Shown: one piece after another, positions 26,349 through 35,336 of the stretch
How the letters are laid out: every line of letters begins with the position of its first letter
Numbering within the stretch: the first letter of the stretch is position 1
NCBI RefSeq assembly: GCF_040545335.1
Contig: NZ_JBEPLU010000003.1
Location: 62,001-126,000 of the forward strand
Origin: Phenylobacterium koreense
GTDB lineage: Bacteria > Pseudomonadota > Alphaproteobacteria > Caulobacterales > Caulobacteraceae
DNA length: 64,000 nt
Direction of reading: 5' to 3'
Translations under genes and position numbers: made by a program
The notes under the pieces: model-generated
What the model was told of the DNA's origin: nothing
What the model saw: only the letters and a program-made list of their open reading frames with translations
The model's database searches: none

Positions 26349-28749
26349 CGAACGCATCGAACAGTTGATCCACATGAGGCACTCCCTTGGCTTTGAGGAA
26401 GGCGCGCGCAAAGCCGGCCTGGCCGGCCTGGCTGAGCGCTGCATCGATGAGGAGTTGATCTTCGGGGCTTGAAGCTGCGCACAGCGCCAGGCTCAAACCG
26501 GAGAGTTTGAGATCAAATAGCCGCCGCCCGCCGGGTTGGCGCCAATAGTAGGATCGCTTGGGAGTGGCCAGGGCGAGAAGCTCAAGCTGGCGCTGGTTGA
26601 GACCGAAGGCGCGGTAGTGCTGGGCGCCGCCAGGTTCCAGGGCTCGCGGATTTGGCAGGAAGACCTGAGTCGGGCAGGATTCGATAAGGCTGGCGGCGAT
26701 CGGCGATGCGGCCACATCCTCCAGGCTTTGGGTGGCGAAGATCACCGCCACACGCTTCTTGCGCAGCGTCTTCAGCCATTCGCGGATTTTCGCGGCAAAG
26801 ACCGTATCGTCGAGAAAGAGCCAGGCTTCGTCGAGGATCAGGAGCGTGGGGCGACCGTCGAAGCCACGTTCCAGGCGGTGAAAAAGGGCGTTGAGCATCG
26901 GCACGCTCGCCGAGCGCGCGGCCATGACGCTTTCCAACTCGAAGGTGTCAAAGCAACTTTCGACAAGTTCATCGCCTGCGCCGTCCATCAGGTGGCCGTG
27001 GGCGCCCTGCAAGGTCAGCGGCTCCAGGGCCGTCGCCACGGCGCGATCCTGGACCATCGCGCAAAAGACCGTGAGCGTGCGCTGGCCGCGCGGCGCCTCG
27101 GCCATGGCGTTGAGGCTCGCCCAGATTTCTTCACGTGCGCCGGGATCTGGCTCCACGCCCGCGGCCCTTACAGCCTCGGTGATCCATTCGGCCGCCCAGG
27201 CTCGCTCAGATGGGGCCTCGATTTCGGCGAGCGGCTGGAGCGAAAAGCTGTCGCCAGGTTCGAGACTGCGCCAGACCCCGCCAGCCGCCAGGGTGGCGGC
27301 TCGGGCGCTGCGGCCCTTGTCCAGGAAGATCACCCTTGAACGCGGGTAGCGAAACCACTGCAAAGCCAGGAACGAGAGCAGCGCGCTCTTGCCTGAGCCG
27401 GTCGGTCCCACCACCATGGCATGGCCGACATCGCCGACATGCAGCGCCAGCCGAAACGGCGTCGCACCGGTCGTTCTGGCCACGACAAGCGGCGCCCCAT
27501 CCAGGCAAGCGTCACGAGCAGGTCCGGCCCAGACGGCCGAGACCGGCAAGAGATCAGCCAAGTTGAGGGTGGAGATCATCGGCCGCCTGACGTCGGCATA
27601 GGGCTCGCCGGGAATGGAGCCCAGCCAGGCCTCGACGGCATTGACGTCCTCGACCCTGGCCACAAGACCCTGGGCGTTGAGCGCGGCGACCGCTGCGCGG
27701 GCCTTTTCGGCCGCGCGCGCGCGATCGCCATCCAGGATGGTCACCGTCAAGGTGAAGTAGCCGTAAGCGCAGACCTCCGATCCCAACGCGGCCAGCACCC
27801 CATCGCACTCGTCGACCTTCACGGCCGCATCAGTGTCGAATAAGGGGACCTCTTCCTTGGTGACCGCCTCGCGCAACAGAACCGAGAGCCCCTTGCGCTT
27901 GGCGAACCAGCGCTTGCGCAGCCGGGTGATCTCACGTTCGGCCTCCGCCTTGTCGAGCCCGATCCAGCGAGCGCTCCAGCGCAGCTCGAAGGGAAGCGTC
28001 GAGAGCGCGTCGAGCAGGCCAGGCCGAGTGGCGGCCGGCAAGGCGCGGATAGACACCACCTTCAGCCATCGATCCCCCAGCTTCGGTTCCAGCCCGCCGG
28101 CCAGCGGCTCGTCGGCAAGTGCGGAGTCGAGAAAGGCCGGGACAAAATCTGGCTTCACCCGCGAGGCCCGCCCCGACACGCAGGCGCGCAGCCAAGTCAG
28201 GAGCTCTTCGTCCGACAGCAGGCGTACTTCGGGCAAGGCCTGGCTCAGAAGGTCGACCGCGACCTCGATCTCGTGGCGGAAGGCCGCCAGCGCCGTACGC
28301 CATTCCCGGCCAGCTTTTCCCAGGCCAGAAAACATCGCCCGCTCGATCCAGCGCGTCTCATCGGCTGGCGGCAGCCAGGTGAACGCCATGGTGAAGTCGG
28401 TTTCGAACGCGGGCTCGGCGTCCTCAAAGAGGGCCTGGCGCTCGGCATCGACCAGCCAGGCGGCGAGTCCTCTGTTTTCCATGGCGATGTAAGGATCGGC
28501 CGGGCGGCGTGCGGCCTCCACATGCAGGCACCAGCCCGCGCCCAGCCGCCGCAGCCCGTTGTTGAGGCGCGCACGCACCGCCATCAACTCGTCCTCCGTC
28601 GAGGATTCCAGGTCCGGACCGCGGAACCTGAGCGCGGTGAGAAACGAGCCATCCTTGTTGAGGACGACACCAGGCGCCACGAGCACAGCCCAGGGAAGGT
28701 GGTCGGCGAGGCTTATCGGCCGACGTCGGAATTCGTCGAGGAAACGCAC
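26326..28749 (-). CDS. trbE: TrbE/VirB4 conjugation ATPase
   Basis: An 807-residue VirB4-family ATPase, full length for TrbE. It starts MRFLDEFRRRPISLADHLPWAVLVAPGVVLNKDGS, a typical TrbE opening. The mid-protein Walker A is VVGPTGSGKSALLSF and Walker B is PTLLILDEAWLFLDD, followed by RKKRVAVIFATQSLEDVAASPIA. It energises pilus and channel assembly at the inner membrane. ATG 28749 lies six bases after the trbD stop, so trbC-D-E form one operon. It reads intact although its partners TrbL, TrbF and TrbG are gone. Confidence 0.92.
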   Translation of the reverse strand: MRFLDEFRRRPISLADHLPWAVLVAPGVVLNKDGSFLTALRFRGPDLESSTEDELMAVRARLNNGLRRLGAGWCLHVEAARRPADPYIAMENRGLAAWLVDAERQALFEDAEPAFETDFTMAFTWLPPADETRWIERAMFSGLGKAGREWRTALAAFRHEIEVAVDLLSQALPEVRLLSDEELLTWLRACVSGRASRVKPDFVPAFLDSALADEPLAGGLEPKLGDRWLKVVSIRALPAATRPGLLDALSTLPFELRWSARWIGLDKAEAEREITRLRKRWFAKRKGLSVLLREAVTKEEVPLFDTDAAVKVDECDGVLAALGSEVCAYGYFTLTVTILDGDRARAAEKARAAVAALNAQGLVARVEDVNAVEAWLGSIPGEPYADVRRPMISTLNLADLLPVSAVWAGPARDACLDGAPLVVARTTGATPFRLALHVGDVGHAMVVGPTGSGKSALLSFLALQWFRYPRSRVIFLDKGRSARAATLAAGGVWRSLEPGDSFSLQPLAEIEAPSERAWAAEWITEAVRAAGVEPDPGAREEIWASLNAMAEAPRGQRTLTVFCAMVQDRAVATALEPLTLQGAHGHLMDGAGDELVESCFDTFELESVMAARSASVPMLNALFHRLERGFDGRPTLLILDEAWLFLDDTVFAAKIREWLKTLRKKRVAVIFATQSLEDVAASPIAASLIESCPTQVFLPNPRALEPGGAQHYRAFGLNQRQLELLALATPKRSYYWRQPGGRRLFDLKLSGLSLALCAASSPEDQLLIDAALSQAGQAGFARAFLKAKGVPHVDQLFDAFDAPEAAA

Positions 28750-28755
28750 GGCCCT

Positions 28756-29025
28756 TCACCCGTCCAGATGGGCCGGCCGGGCCAGATGACGCCGCAGGAC
28801 ATCGAAAAACCGCTTGTCGCCCCGCGCCAGAAAGACGCCAAGCCCATGAGCGCCGGCCCACCAGAGCAGGCCAAGCCACCAGATCCGCAGGGCCAGTCCG
28901 AGGATGAGCGCCAGCGTTCCCATCAAGATGGCGTAGTCCCTTGGCATTCCAGCCATGAGCACCGGTTCGGCGAGCGCTTGGGCCACAGGAAGCTCCCAGG
29001 CGCTCGGACGTTGGTCGGCCTTCAT
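28756..29025 (-). CDS. trbD: TrbD (VirB3-like) membrane protein
   Basis: An 89-residue protein with two adjacent membrane helices (YAILMGTLALILGLALRIWW and LGLLWWAGAHGLGVFL) and a basic cytoplasmic tail ending HLARPAHLDG. Length, position and topology match TrbD/VirB3, which works with the TrbE ATPase. ATG 29025 overlaps the trbC stop (ATGA). A longer upstream reading is a shadow of trbC. Confidence 0.85.
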   Translation of the reverse strand: MKADQRPSAWELPVAQALAEPVLMAGMPRDYAILMGTLALILGLALRIWWLGLLWWAGAHGLGVFLARGDKRFFDVLRRHLARPAHLDG

Positions 29026-29345
29026 CAGCCGATCTCCACGCCGCCGGCGAACCCGAAGAAGTCCAGGAAGAACGTCGAGGCGGCGAAGGCGATGGAAAGA
29101 CCAAGCAGAATTCCAAGCCCGCGCCGGATGCCAGACCCGGTCTCGCTCATGGCGATCCCCACGCCGAATATGGCGACAGCGATCACCGCTCCAGCTTGCA
29201 CGACCGGTCCTGTCACCGAGTCGACGATCTGCTGCATGGGGCCTTCCCAGGGCATCCCCGCCCCACCTGCCAGGGCCGGACCGGCCATCAGGAAGGCACA
29301 TGACGTCATCAGGGCGGTCCGACCGCACGAAAATATTCCGCGCAC
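29025..29345 (-). CDS. trbC: TrbC (VirB2-like) pilin precursor
   Basis: A 106-residue prepilin: an N-terminal signal (RTALMTSCAFLMAGPALAGG), then two hydrophobic helices (VVQAGAVIAVAIFGVGIAMSE and RRGLGILLGLSIAFAASTFFL) separated by a short charged turn, as in VirB2/TrbC. TraF, also encoded here, would be its processing protease. The GTG start at 29345 has GAGGTG about seven bases upstream. It heads the trbC-D-E run and is separated from trbB by the inserted hipBA module. Confidence 0.85.
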   Translation of the reverse strand: MRGIFSCGRTALMTSCAFLMAGPALAGGAGMPWEGPMQQIVDSVTGPVVQAGAVIAVAIFGVGIAMSETGSGIRRGLGILLGLSIAFAASTFFLDFFGFAGGVEIG

Positions 29346-29957
29346 GTTTTCACCTCTTGGCGATGAGCATCTCCGCTCGACACCGAAAGAAGGCCGACCG
29401 CTGCAAATTGAGTCAATATATTTTTCAAGTGAATCTGCGTTTTACATCACGCAACTCAAAGATGACTTATAGCCGACGCAAAAGTAGGTTCATTTCCTTG
29501 ATCAGCACGTCAATCAAAAGTTGTCATAACTTCGCCGCGACTTGCATGTACGTCACACGCGATCTGTCGGCTCACATCTTGAACACAAAGGCCGAGCTCG
29601 GCCGGCCCGCCGATGGAGCCGCATGCAACGCGTTCGAAGCCGGCGAAATCGACCGCGCCCTACGCCGCCCACAATCTTGGAAAAGCCCGAAGCGCGCTTC
29701 GTCTGCGAGGCTCGACCTTGGAGGCTCGCGACCGCTAGATCGATCTTAGAATTTTGCGAGGCTGATCGGGCGGGATCACCGATACCGGGCCTGGCGGGGG
29801 CGCTGGGCTCGGGCAAGCTGAAGCCTCATTATTCGCCTTTAACATTGAGCTGAGGTCAGCTGCGTTCCTCCGGCGCAATCGCCTCGGAAGCTTTTCGGCC
29901 ATACGCCAACGGTCGGCTCCCCTTCCATGGGCGCGAGGCCAGAACCGATTGCTGCGT
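29346..29957. other. Gene-free stretch between hipA and trbC, about 610 bp
   Basis: I find no supportable gene. The part nearest trbC (about 29,400-29,560) is distinctly AT-richer than its surroundings and should hold a promoter for the minus-strand trbC-D-E run, needed because the hipBA insert separates it from trbB. The remainder, next to the end of hipA, is GC-rich with only short shadow frames. One end of the hipBA insertion must lie here, but I see no repeat marking it. Confidence 0.45.
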
Positions 29958-31259
29958 TCAGGACCCGTAGGCGCTTGCCCCACCGGTCGCCTCCGGCAGC
30001 GGATCTGCGCCAGCATCGCCGTCCTCGCCTGCGTGCGCCTGGACCAGCAAGGCGCGTTCGGCGATGGCGGCGGCGAAGGCCTCGGCGTCCTGGCCGCCGG
30101 CCGGCATGGCCGCCACCTCGGCCGCCGCGTTGGCCGCCTCGGCTGCGACCCGGCCAGCCAGCTGCTGGACGCGCCGCACGGTGGCGGGGCCGGCCAGGCC
30201 GGCGGCTTCGGCCATGCGGCGCCAATGTCGGCCATAGATGTGCCGGGCGCGCTGCTGGCCTCCGATGTCCTGGGCGTGGCTGAGGGTGATGTTGGGCCAG
30301 GTCAGGCCCGTCATCAGATCATAGAGCGGCGCCAGCGTGCTGCGGCGCGGCTGCAGGAGCACCGAGTAATTCTTGGCGTGGGAATCGACGTTGCCGATCG
30401 CGATGTTGAAGATCACCGCATCGAGCAACTGGGTGATTTCACGCGCCGTCATGTGGTGTCGCACCAGGGCGAACATGTCCGCTAGCGACGGGCCTTTGAC
30501 GCCCGAGCGGTTGTGCTCGTACTTGGCGGCTGGCGGCTTGCCCAGAGCCTGGCAGAAGTCCTCCTGGTGCAGACGCTGGACGCCGGCGTCCGAGACTTGG
30601 CGATCATAGCGTTCGACGAGCAGATAGGACCGCGCCCCCGCACGCCCGGTCGTGACCGGCGCCACGGAGAGGCCGCACCGGCCCGCCAGCACCATGCACA
30701 GGGCTTCGTTCTGCACGCTGCCAGGCAGGCGTGGGTTGTCGGGTTTGAGGATGTGGGTTGAGGCCGCGCCATCGATCGGGATGGCGAGGCCCTCGGCGAG
30801 GCGGACGAGCGGCAGCTTCTCCTGAGCGCCGGCCAGGCTCATCGACACCCCGGCCTCGCCGACCAGAAAGGGCCGCGACGGCAGCTCCTCGATAATCCGC
30901 TCCAGCGCTTCGCCAGGCAGGGACACGAGCTTGGGCGCATCGCCCCGGCGTGGCTCGCCCATGGTCAGGGCGCCCGCGAGATCGCGGCCGAGGCTGGCGA
31001 TCAGGCCCAGAATGTCGTCGCGGGCCACGCCGAGCGCGCGGGTGACGCCTCGCAGCGGCTCGCCCTCCGGAAGGAGGTTCATCAGCCAGGGAACCGTCGC
31101 CTCCGGCCCATGGCGCGCCTGCGCCAACGGCATGGTCAGGGAGATGGGAAAGCTGTCGCGCGCCCCGCTCCAGGCCTCCTCATAGTGCAGCCACGGCCCC
31201 TCGGCGTCGGTTTCGATCCGAGCGACAAGCCGGTCCGCCGCATAGATGGGCAGGCTCAT
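29958..31259 (-). CDS. hipA: HipA-family serine/threonine kinase toxin
   Basis: A 433-residue HipA kinase. Key elements: the N-subdomain (MSLPIYAADRLVARIE...PWLMNLLPEG), SLAGAQEKLPLV (the Ser-bearing loop), THILKPDN (ATP-binding Lys), NEALCMVLA, the catalytic IAIGNVDSHAKNYSVLL (D..H..N) and LAPLYDLM (metal DxM). In E. coli, HipA phosphorylates glutamyl-tRNA synthetase and induces dormancy. It lies 14 bp after hipB in a standard hipBA operon. A C-terminal Ala-rich extension of about 60 residues looks disordered. The pair lies between trbB and trbC, where it may act as an addiction module for the element. Confidence 0.9.
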   Translation of the reverse strand: MSLPIYAADRLVARIETDAEGPWLHYEEAWSGARDSFPISLTMPLAQARHGPEATVPWLMNLLPEGEPLRGVTRALGVARDDILGLIASLGRDLAGALTMGEPRRGDAPKLVSLPGEALERIIEELPSRPFLVGEAGVSMSLAGAQEKLPLVRLAEGLAIPIDGAASTHILKPDNPRLPGSVQNEALCMVLAGRCGLSVAPVTTGRAGARSYLLVERYDRQVSDAGVQRLHQEDFCQALGKPPAAKYEHNRSGVKGPSLADMFALVRHHMTAREITQLLDAVIFNIAIGNVDSHAKNYSVLLQPRRSTLAPLYDLMTGLTWPNITLSHAQDIGGQQRARHIYGRHWRRMAEAAGLAGPATVRRVQQLAGRVAAEAANAAAEVAAMPAGGQDAEAFAAAIAERALLVQAHAGEDGDAGADPLPEATGGASAYGS

Positions 31260-31273
31260 GGTCGCACCGCCCT

Positions 31274-31483
31274 TCAGAACTCAGCCGCGTCGGTGAGGCG
31301 CATGCCCGCAGCCTTGGCGGCCGCCAGCGCCTTGCCTAGTTGGGCGGTGGCCTTCCCCGCCTCGAGCTCGACGATGAAGCGTTCGCCGACGCCGATGGAC
31401 AGCGCCAGTTCCCGTTGGGTGAGCCCCAGGGCCTTGCGCGCGCGCGCCAGGGTGGCTCCGAATTCTTGCGCCGTGGCGATCAT
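31274..31483 (-). CDS. hipB: HipB-like XRE antitoxin
   Basis: A 69-residue Cro/CI-type helix-turn-helix protein (ATLARARKALGLTQRELALSIGVGERFIVELEAGKATAQLGKALAAAKAAGM). It would bind and silence HipA and repress the operon. Of two in-frame ATGs, 31483 is preferred because GGGAAG lies six bases upstream; for 31489 the same site abuts the start codon. The first of three inverted repeats overlaps the start region, consistent with autoregulation. Confidence 0.9.
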   Translation of the reverse strand: MIATAQEFGATLARARKALGLTQRELALSIGVGERFIVELEAGKATAQLGKALAAAKAAGMRLTDAAEF

Positions 31484-31487
31484 GGTC

Positions 31488-31607
31488 ATCTTCCCGAGCG
31501 GGAAGATAGGCGCGATAAGGCGCATCGCGCAAGACACATCTTCCCGCTCGGGAAGAAGAGACGATATATCTCTGTCGGAAGCTGGAAAACTTCCCGTTCG
31601 GGAAGAA
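31488..31607 (-). promoter_or_regulatory. Three phased HipB operators
   Basis: Three inverted repeats share the core TTCCCG-N2-CGGGAA: ATCTTCCCGAGCGGGAAGAT at 31488-31507, ATCTTCCCGCTCGGGAAGAA at 31538-31557 and AACTTCCCGTTCGGGAAGAA at 31588-31607. Their starts are exactly 50 bp apart, about five helical turns, so bound repressors would lie on one face of the DNA. The rest of the 357-bp gap up to trbB (31608-31846) shows no gene. Confidence 0.8.
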
Positions 31608-31846
31608 GTCGGGCGAGCCCGAAGCAATAGCGTTGGCTTGTGCAGGCCCAACACCACCGCTCGCTTCATCCGGCGGCGACCGGTGCGGCGGAACTCGACA
31701 CGGGTTTGAGAGGCTTATCGCCGGGTGTCCGGGCGACTTCATCCTCCTACCTGCAGCAGCGCTCATCCTGCCCAGGTCCGCCAAGTCGCCGGGGTCAAAA
31801 CATCCCGGGTCGCCAACACCGAGACGCTCTGCATTTTGCTCGATGC

Positions 31847-32854
31847 TCATGGCGATGCGCCGACGTCGCGTGTGAAAACCGCCTCTGCCGCCTCCCAGGG
31901 CCATAGAGAGACCCCTTCTTGGCCGTTGGACCCAGCCGATCGCGGGTTCCAAAGGAGCCCTTCGATCCTGCGACCATCGTCTGTTCGCGCGACGTGAACG
32001 ATCAGGTCCACCGCTCGTTCGATCAGGCGCAGAGACGAACTAGCCATGACCTCGGCCAGTAGATCTTCCAGACGTGATAAGGCCTCGAGCGCAGAATTCG
32101 CATGTATCGTAGCAAGGCCGCCTGGATGGCCGGTGTTCCAGGCCTTCAAGGTCTCCAGGGCCGACGCGCCATCGCGCAGCTCGCCAACGACGATACGATC
32201 TGGGCGCATGCGTAGAGCGTCGCGCACGAGATCGACCACCGCGATCGCATCGGGTGGACGGCGGGTGAGCGTCGCGACCTGATCCCAGGCCGAGCACTGG
32301 AGTTCACGCACGTCCTCGATGAGGAAAACCCGGTCGCTGGCGAAAGCCGGTTCGGCCAAAAGCGCATTGGCCAGCGTGGTCTTTCCCGAACCGGCCCCGC
32401 CGGAGACGAGGATATTGCGTCGCGCACATACGGCCTGGCTGAGTGTTGCAGCCTCTTCTGGCGACATCGCACGCTGGGCCACATAGTCCTTGAGCGTCCA
32501 GATCCTCTGGGGCCGCTTACGAATGGAAAAGGCCGGCTGGGCGCAGACCGGAGGAAGGAACGCCTGGAAACGCTCCCCGCTCGGCAGCGCGCCCGACAAC
32601 CTCGGAGCGCTTGGCGTAATGGTCTGCCCGACATGGGCCGCCACCAGCCGAATGACCCTTTCGCGCGCGCCGACAGTCAACCTTACGCCCAGGTCGCGCC
32701 GCCCCTGGCCTAGCACGTCGACGATGACCCGTCCGTCGGGATTGACGAGGACCTCCACGACGCCTGGCTCGGCGAGCGCCCTTAGCACCACCTCGCCAAG
32801 CGCCTGATCAAGCGCTTGATGTCTACGCGCCTGAGAGGCCGCCTCGGCCTCCAT
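31847..32854 (-). CDS. trbB: TrbB/VirB11 secretion ATPase
   Basis: A 335-residue VirB11-type hexameric ATPase that powers pilus biogenesis and substrate transfer. Walker A is ILVSGGAGSGKTTLANALL; the Asp box is RVFLIEDVRELQCSA, Walker B RPDRIVVGELRDGASALETLKAWNTGHPGG, and the His box is the ATIHANSALEALSRLEDL segment. Length and order are normal. It follows the ribbon-helix-helix gene by one base pair, so traG, this regulator and trbB form one operon. Its usual next gene trbC is displaced 2.5 kb by hipBA. Confidence 0.93.
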   Translation of the reverse strand: MEAEAASQARRHQALDQALGEVVLRALAEPGVVEVLVNPDGRVIVDVLGQGRRDLGVRLTVGARERVIRLVAAHVGQTITPSAPRLSGALPSGERFQAFLPPVCAQPAFSIRKRPQRIWTLKDYVAQRAMSPEEAATLSQAVCARRNILVSGGAGSGKTTLANALLAEPAFASDRVFLIEDVRELQCSAWDQVATLTRRPPDAIAVVDLVRDALRMRPDRIVVGELRDGASALETLKAWNTGHPGGLATIHANSALEALSRLEDLLAEVMASSSLRLIERAVDLIVHVARTDDGRRIEGLLWNPRSAGSNGQEGVSLWPWEAAEAVFTRDVGASP

Positions 32855-32855
32855 C

Positions 32856-33323
32856 CTAAGGCGCCGCCGGCGAGTTGACGGGCGGCAAGACTGAGCTGGG
32901 CGACGAGGCCCTATCGGGTCGGAAGGAGGCCTGCGATCCCCCTGCGATAATCTTGCCGGCGGCCACGCTCAGCAGACGCTCGATGCGCGCCTGGGCGGCG
33001 ACCTGCATCAGCGGATCGTTGTCGGCGGGCGCATCGGGCAGCCGCAAAAAGAGCGCCCTGGCCAACTCCACGATCAATTCCTGCAAGATGCTGAAATCGC
33101 GCGTAGTCCGACGCTCATGATCGCCCAGCACCCTGGTCAGGGCCTCCTCTCCGCAGGTTTGGCTAGGGGGGTCAGACGAGAGTCCGCGTTCGATCGCTCG
33201 TTCGGCCGCACGGCTGAGGGAAACTCGATCCCCCCGCGCCGAACGCCGCAGCGCCGTGAGCAGCTTGGGATTGTCGAAATATACCTGAACGCGGGCGACT
33301 CGCCGATCAGCTTTCCTAGTCAT
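32856..33323 (-). CDS. Ribbon-helix-helix (CopG-like) conjugation regulator
   Basis: A 155-residue protein with an N-terminal ribbon-helix-helix: RVARVQVYFDNPKLLTALRRSARGDRVSLSRAAERAIERGL. Its C-terminal half is helical (RDFSILQELIVELARALFLRLPD). A CopG-like gene between traG and trbB is the usual arrangement in alphaproteobacterial Trb clusters, where it probably regulates or assists transfer. ATG 33323 overlaps the traG stop codon region; the longer upstream frame is a shadow of traG. Confidence 0.8.
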   Translation of the reverse strand: MTRKADRRVARVQVYFDNPKLLTALRRSARGDRVSLSRAAERAIERGLSSDPPSQTCGEEALTRVLGDHERRTTRDFSILQELIVELARALFLRLPDAPADNDPLMQVAAQARIERLLSVAAGKIIAGGSQASFRPDRASSPSSVLPPVNSPAAP

Positions 33324-35190
33324 GATGACGTCCCTGCAGATGGTCCAAAAAAGCTTCCTGGGCAGCCGTTTCCCCCGCCGCTCCCCGGTAAATCTCCGCC
33401 GGATGGGCAGCGGGCCTATTCTCGCCGGCCTCCGCGTTCGCCCTGGGGACCACAGGGCTTGCTCCCTCAACCTCGCCTAGCGCGCGGCGCCCAACCCAGG
33501 GATGCGGGACAGCCCCGGGCGTATCGAGGCCTGCGGCCTGGTCCGGCGCTGGCCTGGCCGCTCGGCGCGAAAACGGCGCACGCTGATCGTAGCGAAGCTT
33601 TCGGGCGAGCAGCGGCCGTCGGCCGGCCACGAACATCAATTGCTGATCATCGCTCAGGCCCCGGATCTCGCCAGGATCCATCAGCGGCCTTTCGGTCTCG
33701 CTGCGCGAGATCGAGGCGCGCCCGGCCCCAAGTCCGGCTGGACCGCTGCGGCTGGTGCGCAACTGGGTGGTCAGACCGGTCAATCTGGACACCTTGTCCT
33801 GAGTGAGCGGATCAAGGGCGCTGAAGGCGGTGTAGACGAAGCAGTTGTCCAGGATCGAACTGTGCGGCCCATAGGTTTCGACGATGTCGTTGAGGCTCTG
33901 GGCGACCAGCATGGCCTTCAGCCCATAACCGCTCATCAGCCGCAGAGTCTTTTCGAAGAACGGAAGGCGGCCCAGCAGCGGAAACTCATCCATCGCCAGG
34001 AGGAGCTCGTGGCGCTTGGGCCGCCCGCTGACATCTTGCGTCTCATGGGCCGTCAGCGATTGAGCCGCCGCATAGAAAAGCATCCGGATCAGCGGTCGAA
34101 GCGCGGCGACATCGGAAGGCGCAGCCTGGACATAGAGGCTCATCGGCGCTTCGGCGCACATGAGATCGCCAATGGAAAAATCCGAAGCCGAAAGCGCCCG
34201 CTCCATGTCTTCTCCGGCCAGCCACTTCAGATAGGCGCGGGCTGTGCCTTGCACGGAGGTGCGGAAGCGGTCGTGCATGGCGACATAGCCCTTGGCCGCG
34301 GTCTGGATGAAGGGGTGAACCTGTGGTCGCCCATCGGATCCGGCGCGATGCAAGGTCCTCAGCATCGTCTCGGCGACCGCGTCGAGGTCGGCGAGGAGTT
34401 CGCGCACCCTTAACAGGGTCTTCTGGTTGTCCGGCTCGGCGTAGAGCACGTGCAGGACGACCGCCTCCAGAATCTCTGTAGCGGATTTGTCCCAGATGGC
34501 GTCTTCGTCCCGCACCCCGCCCGGATCGGCCAAGATCGCCACCAGACGTTGAATTTGCGCGATCTCGCCCGGCCCCGGACTGATCTCCGCAAGCGGGTTC
34601 CAGCGCGCCGAAGCAAGGTCGCGGGGATTGAAGTAGAGGACGTGGGAAAATGAAGAGCGCCAGCCGGCCGTCGTGCGCCAAAGCTCGCTCTTGGGGTCGT
34701 GAACCAGCGCGCTCGCCGGCCAGCTGAGCAGGCTTGGCGTTACATGTCCCCGTCCCTTGCCCGAGCGCGTCCCCCCCGTCACCAGGGTTGGACGCAGATC
34801 GGCGGTGATCAGCAGGCGACCGTCGAGCTCGCCCAGCACGCAGCCGCTCTTGTCGCACAATCCGGCCGACCTGGCTTCGGCCAGATCCCCCCAGCTGCGC
34901 CCTCGCCGTCCCGCGACGCCTTCGCCCAGCATCGCCAGACCAAGGCCGCCCCCAACGCCCAGCACGATGACAAATCCGGCCCGCGCGAACAGCCTCGGCT
35001 GGGATTGGCCGAACTGCACGCGCCAGGCCAGCACCCGCCAGGGCTCATAGACGGTAAGCTGAGTGGAGAGTCGCAGGCCCTTTCCCAGGGCCGGATCGAA
35101 ACCCACCGACCAGGCCGCGTACTGGGTTGCGCCCTGCAGCCCGACGGCTACGCCGAGCAGAGCCCCGAACAAGCGCATCCGAACGCCCAT
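33316..35190 (-). CDS. traG: TraG/VirD4 coupling protein
   Basis: A 624-residue type IV coupling protein that links the relaxosome to the channel. Two N-terminal membrane segments (LFGALLGVAVGLQGATQYAAW and LFARAGFVIVLGVGGGLGLAML) precede Walker A (LVTGGTRSGKGRGHVTPSLL), PKSELW, and Walker B (ELLLAMDEFPLLGRLPFFEKTL), with VAQSLNDIVETYG downstream. ATG 35190 has GGGAGGTG about nine bases upstream; an earlier frame to 35247 lacks this. First gene of the conjugation run, with two palindromes about 100-140 bp upstream. Appears intact. Confidence 0.92.
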   Translation of the reverse strand: MGVRMRLFGALLGVAVGLQGATQYAAWSVGFDPALGKGLRLSTQLTVYEPWRVLAWRVQFGQSQPRLFARAGFVIVLGVGGGLGLAMLGEGVAGRRGRSWGDLAEARSAGLCDKSGCVLGELDGRLLITADLRPTLVTGGTRSGKGRGHVTPSLLSWPASALVHDPKSELWRTTAGWRSSFSHVLYFNPRDLASARWNPLAEISPGPGEIAQIQRLVAILADPGGVRDEDAIWDKSATEILEAVVLHVLYAEPDNQKTLLRVRELLADLDAVAETMLRTLHRAGSDGRPQVHPFIQTAAKGYVAMHDRFRTSVQGTARAYLKWLAGEDMERALSASDFSIGDLMCAEAPMSLYVQAAPSDVAALRPLIRMLFYAAAQSLTAHETQDVSGRPKRHELLLAMDEFPLLGRLPFFEKTLRLMSGYGLKAMLVAQSLNDIVETYGPHSSILDNCFVYTAFSALDPLTQDKVSRLTGLTTQLRTSRSGPAGLGAGRASISRSETERPLMDPGEIRGLSDDQQLMFVAGRRPLLARKLRYDQRAPFSRRAARPAPDQAAGLDTPGAVPHPWVGRRALGEVEGASPVVPRANAEAGENRPAAHPAEIYRGAAGETAAQEAFLDHLQGRHHD

Positions 35191-35290
35191 GTGCAGTTCA
35201 CCTCCCGTCGGGGCGCAAGGCCGCACCCCGTAGAAAACGCAACCCACACTTGAATATTACTGGAATATATTTCCGCGATATCAAGCGTCC

Positions 35291-35328
35291 ACGTCATGTA
35301 TTGACGTCACCCACGACAAATTCTGTCG
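35291..35328. promoter_or_regulatory. Two palindromes in the traG control region
   Basis: ACGTCA-N5-TGACGT occupies 35291-35307 and CGACA-N5-TGTCG occupies 35314-35328 (extending to ACGACA/TGTCGT at 35313-35329). They lie between the traG start and the end of the XRE gene. The second has the same half-sites and spacing as a palindrome at 36021-36035 on the other side of the XRE gene, so it is a candidate binding site for that regulator. Confidence 0.55.
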
Positions 35329-35336
35329 TTTCCGCC

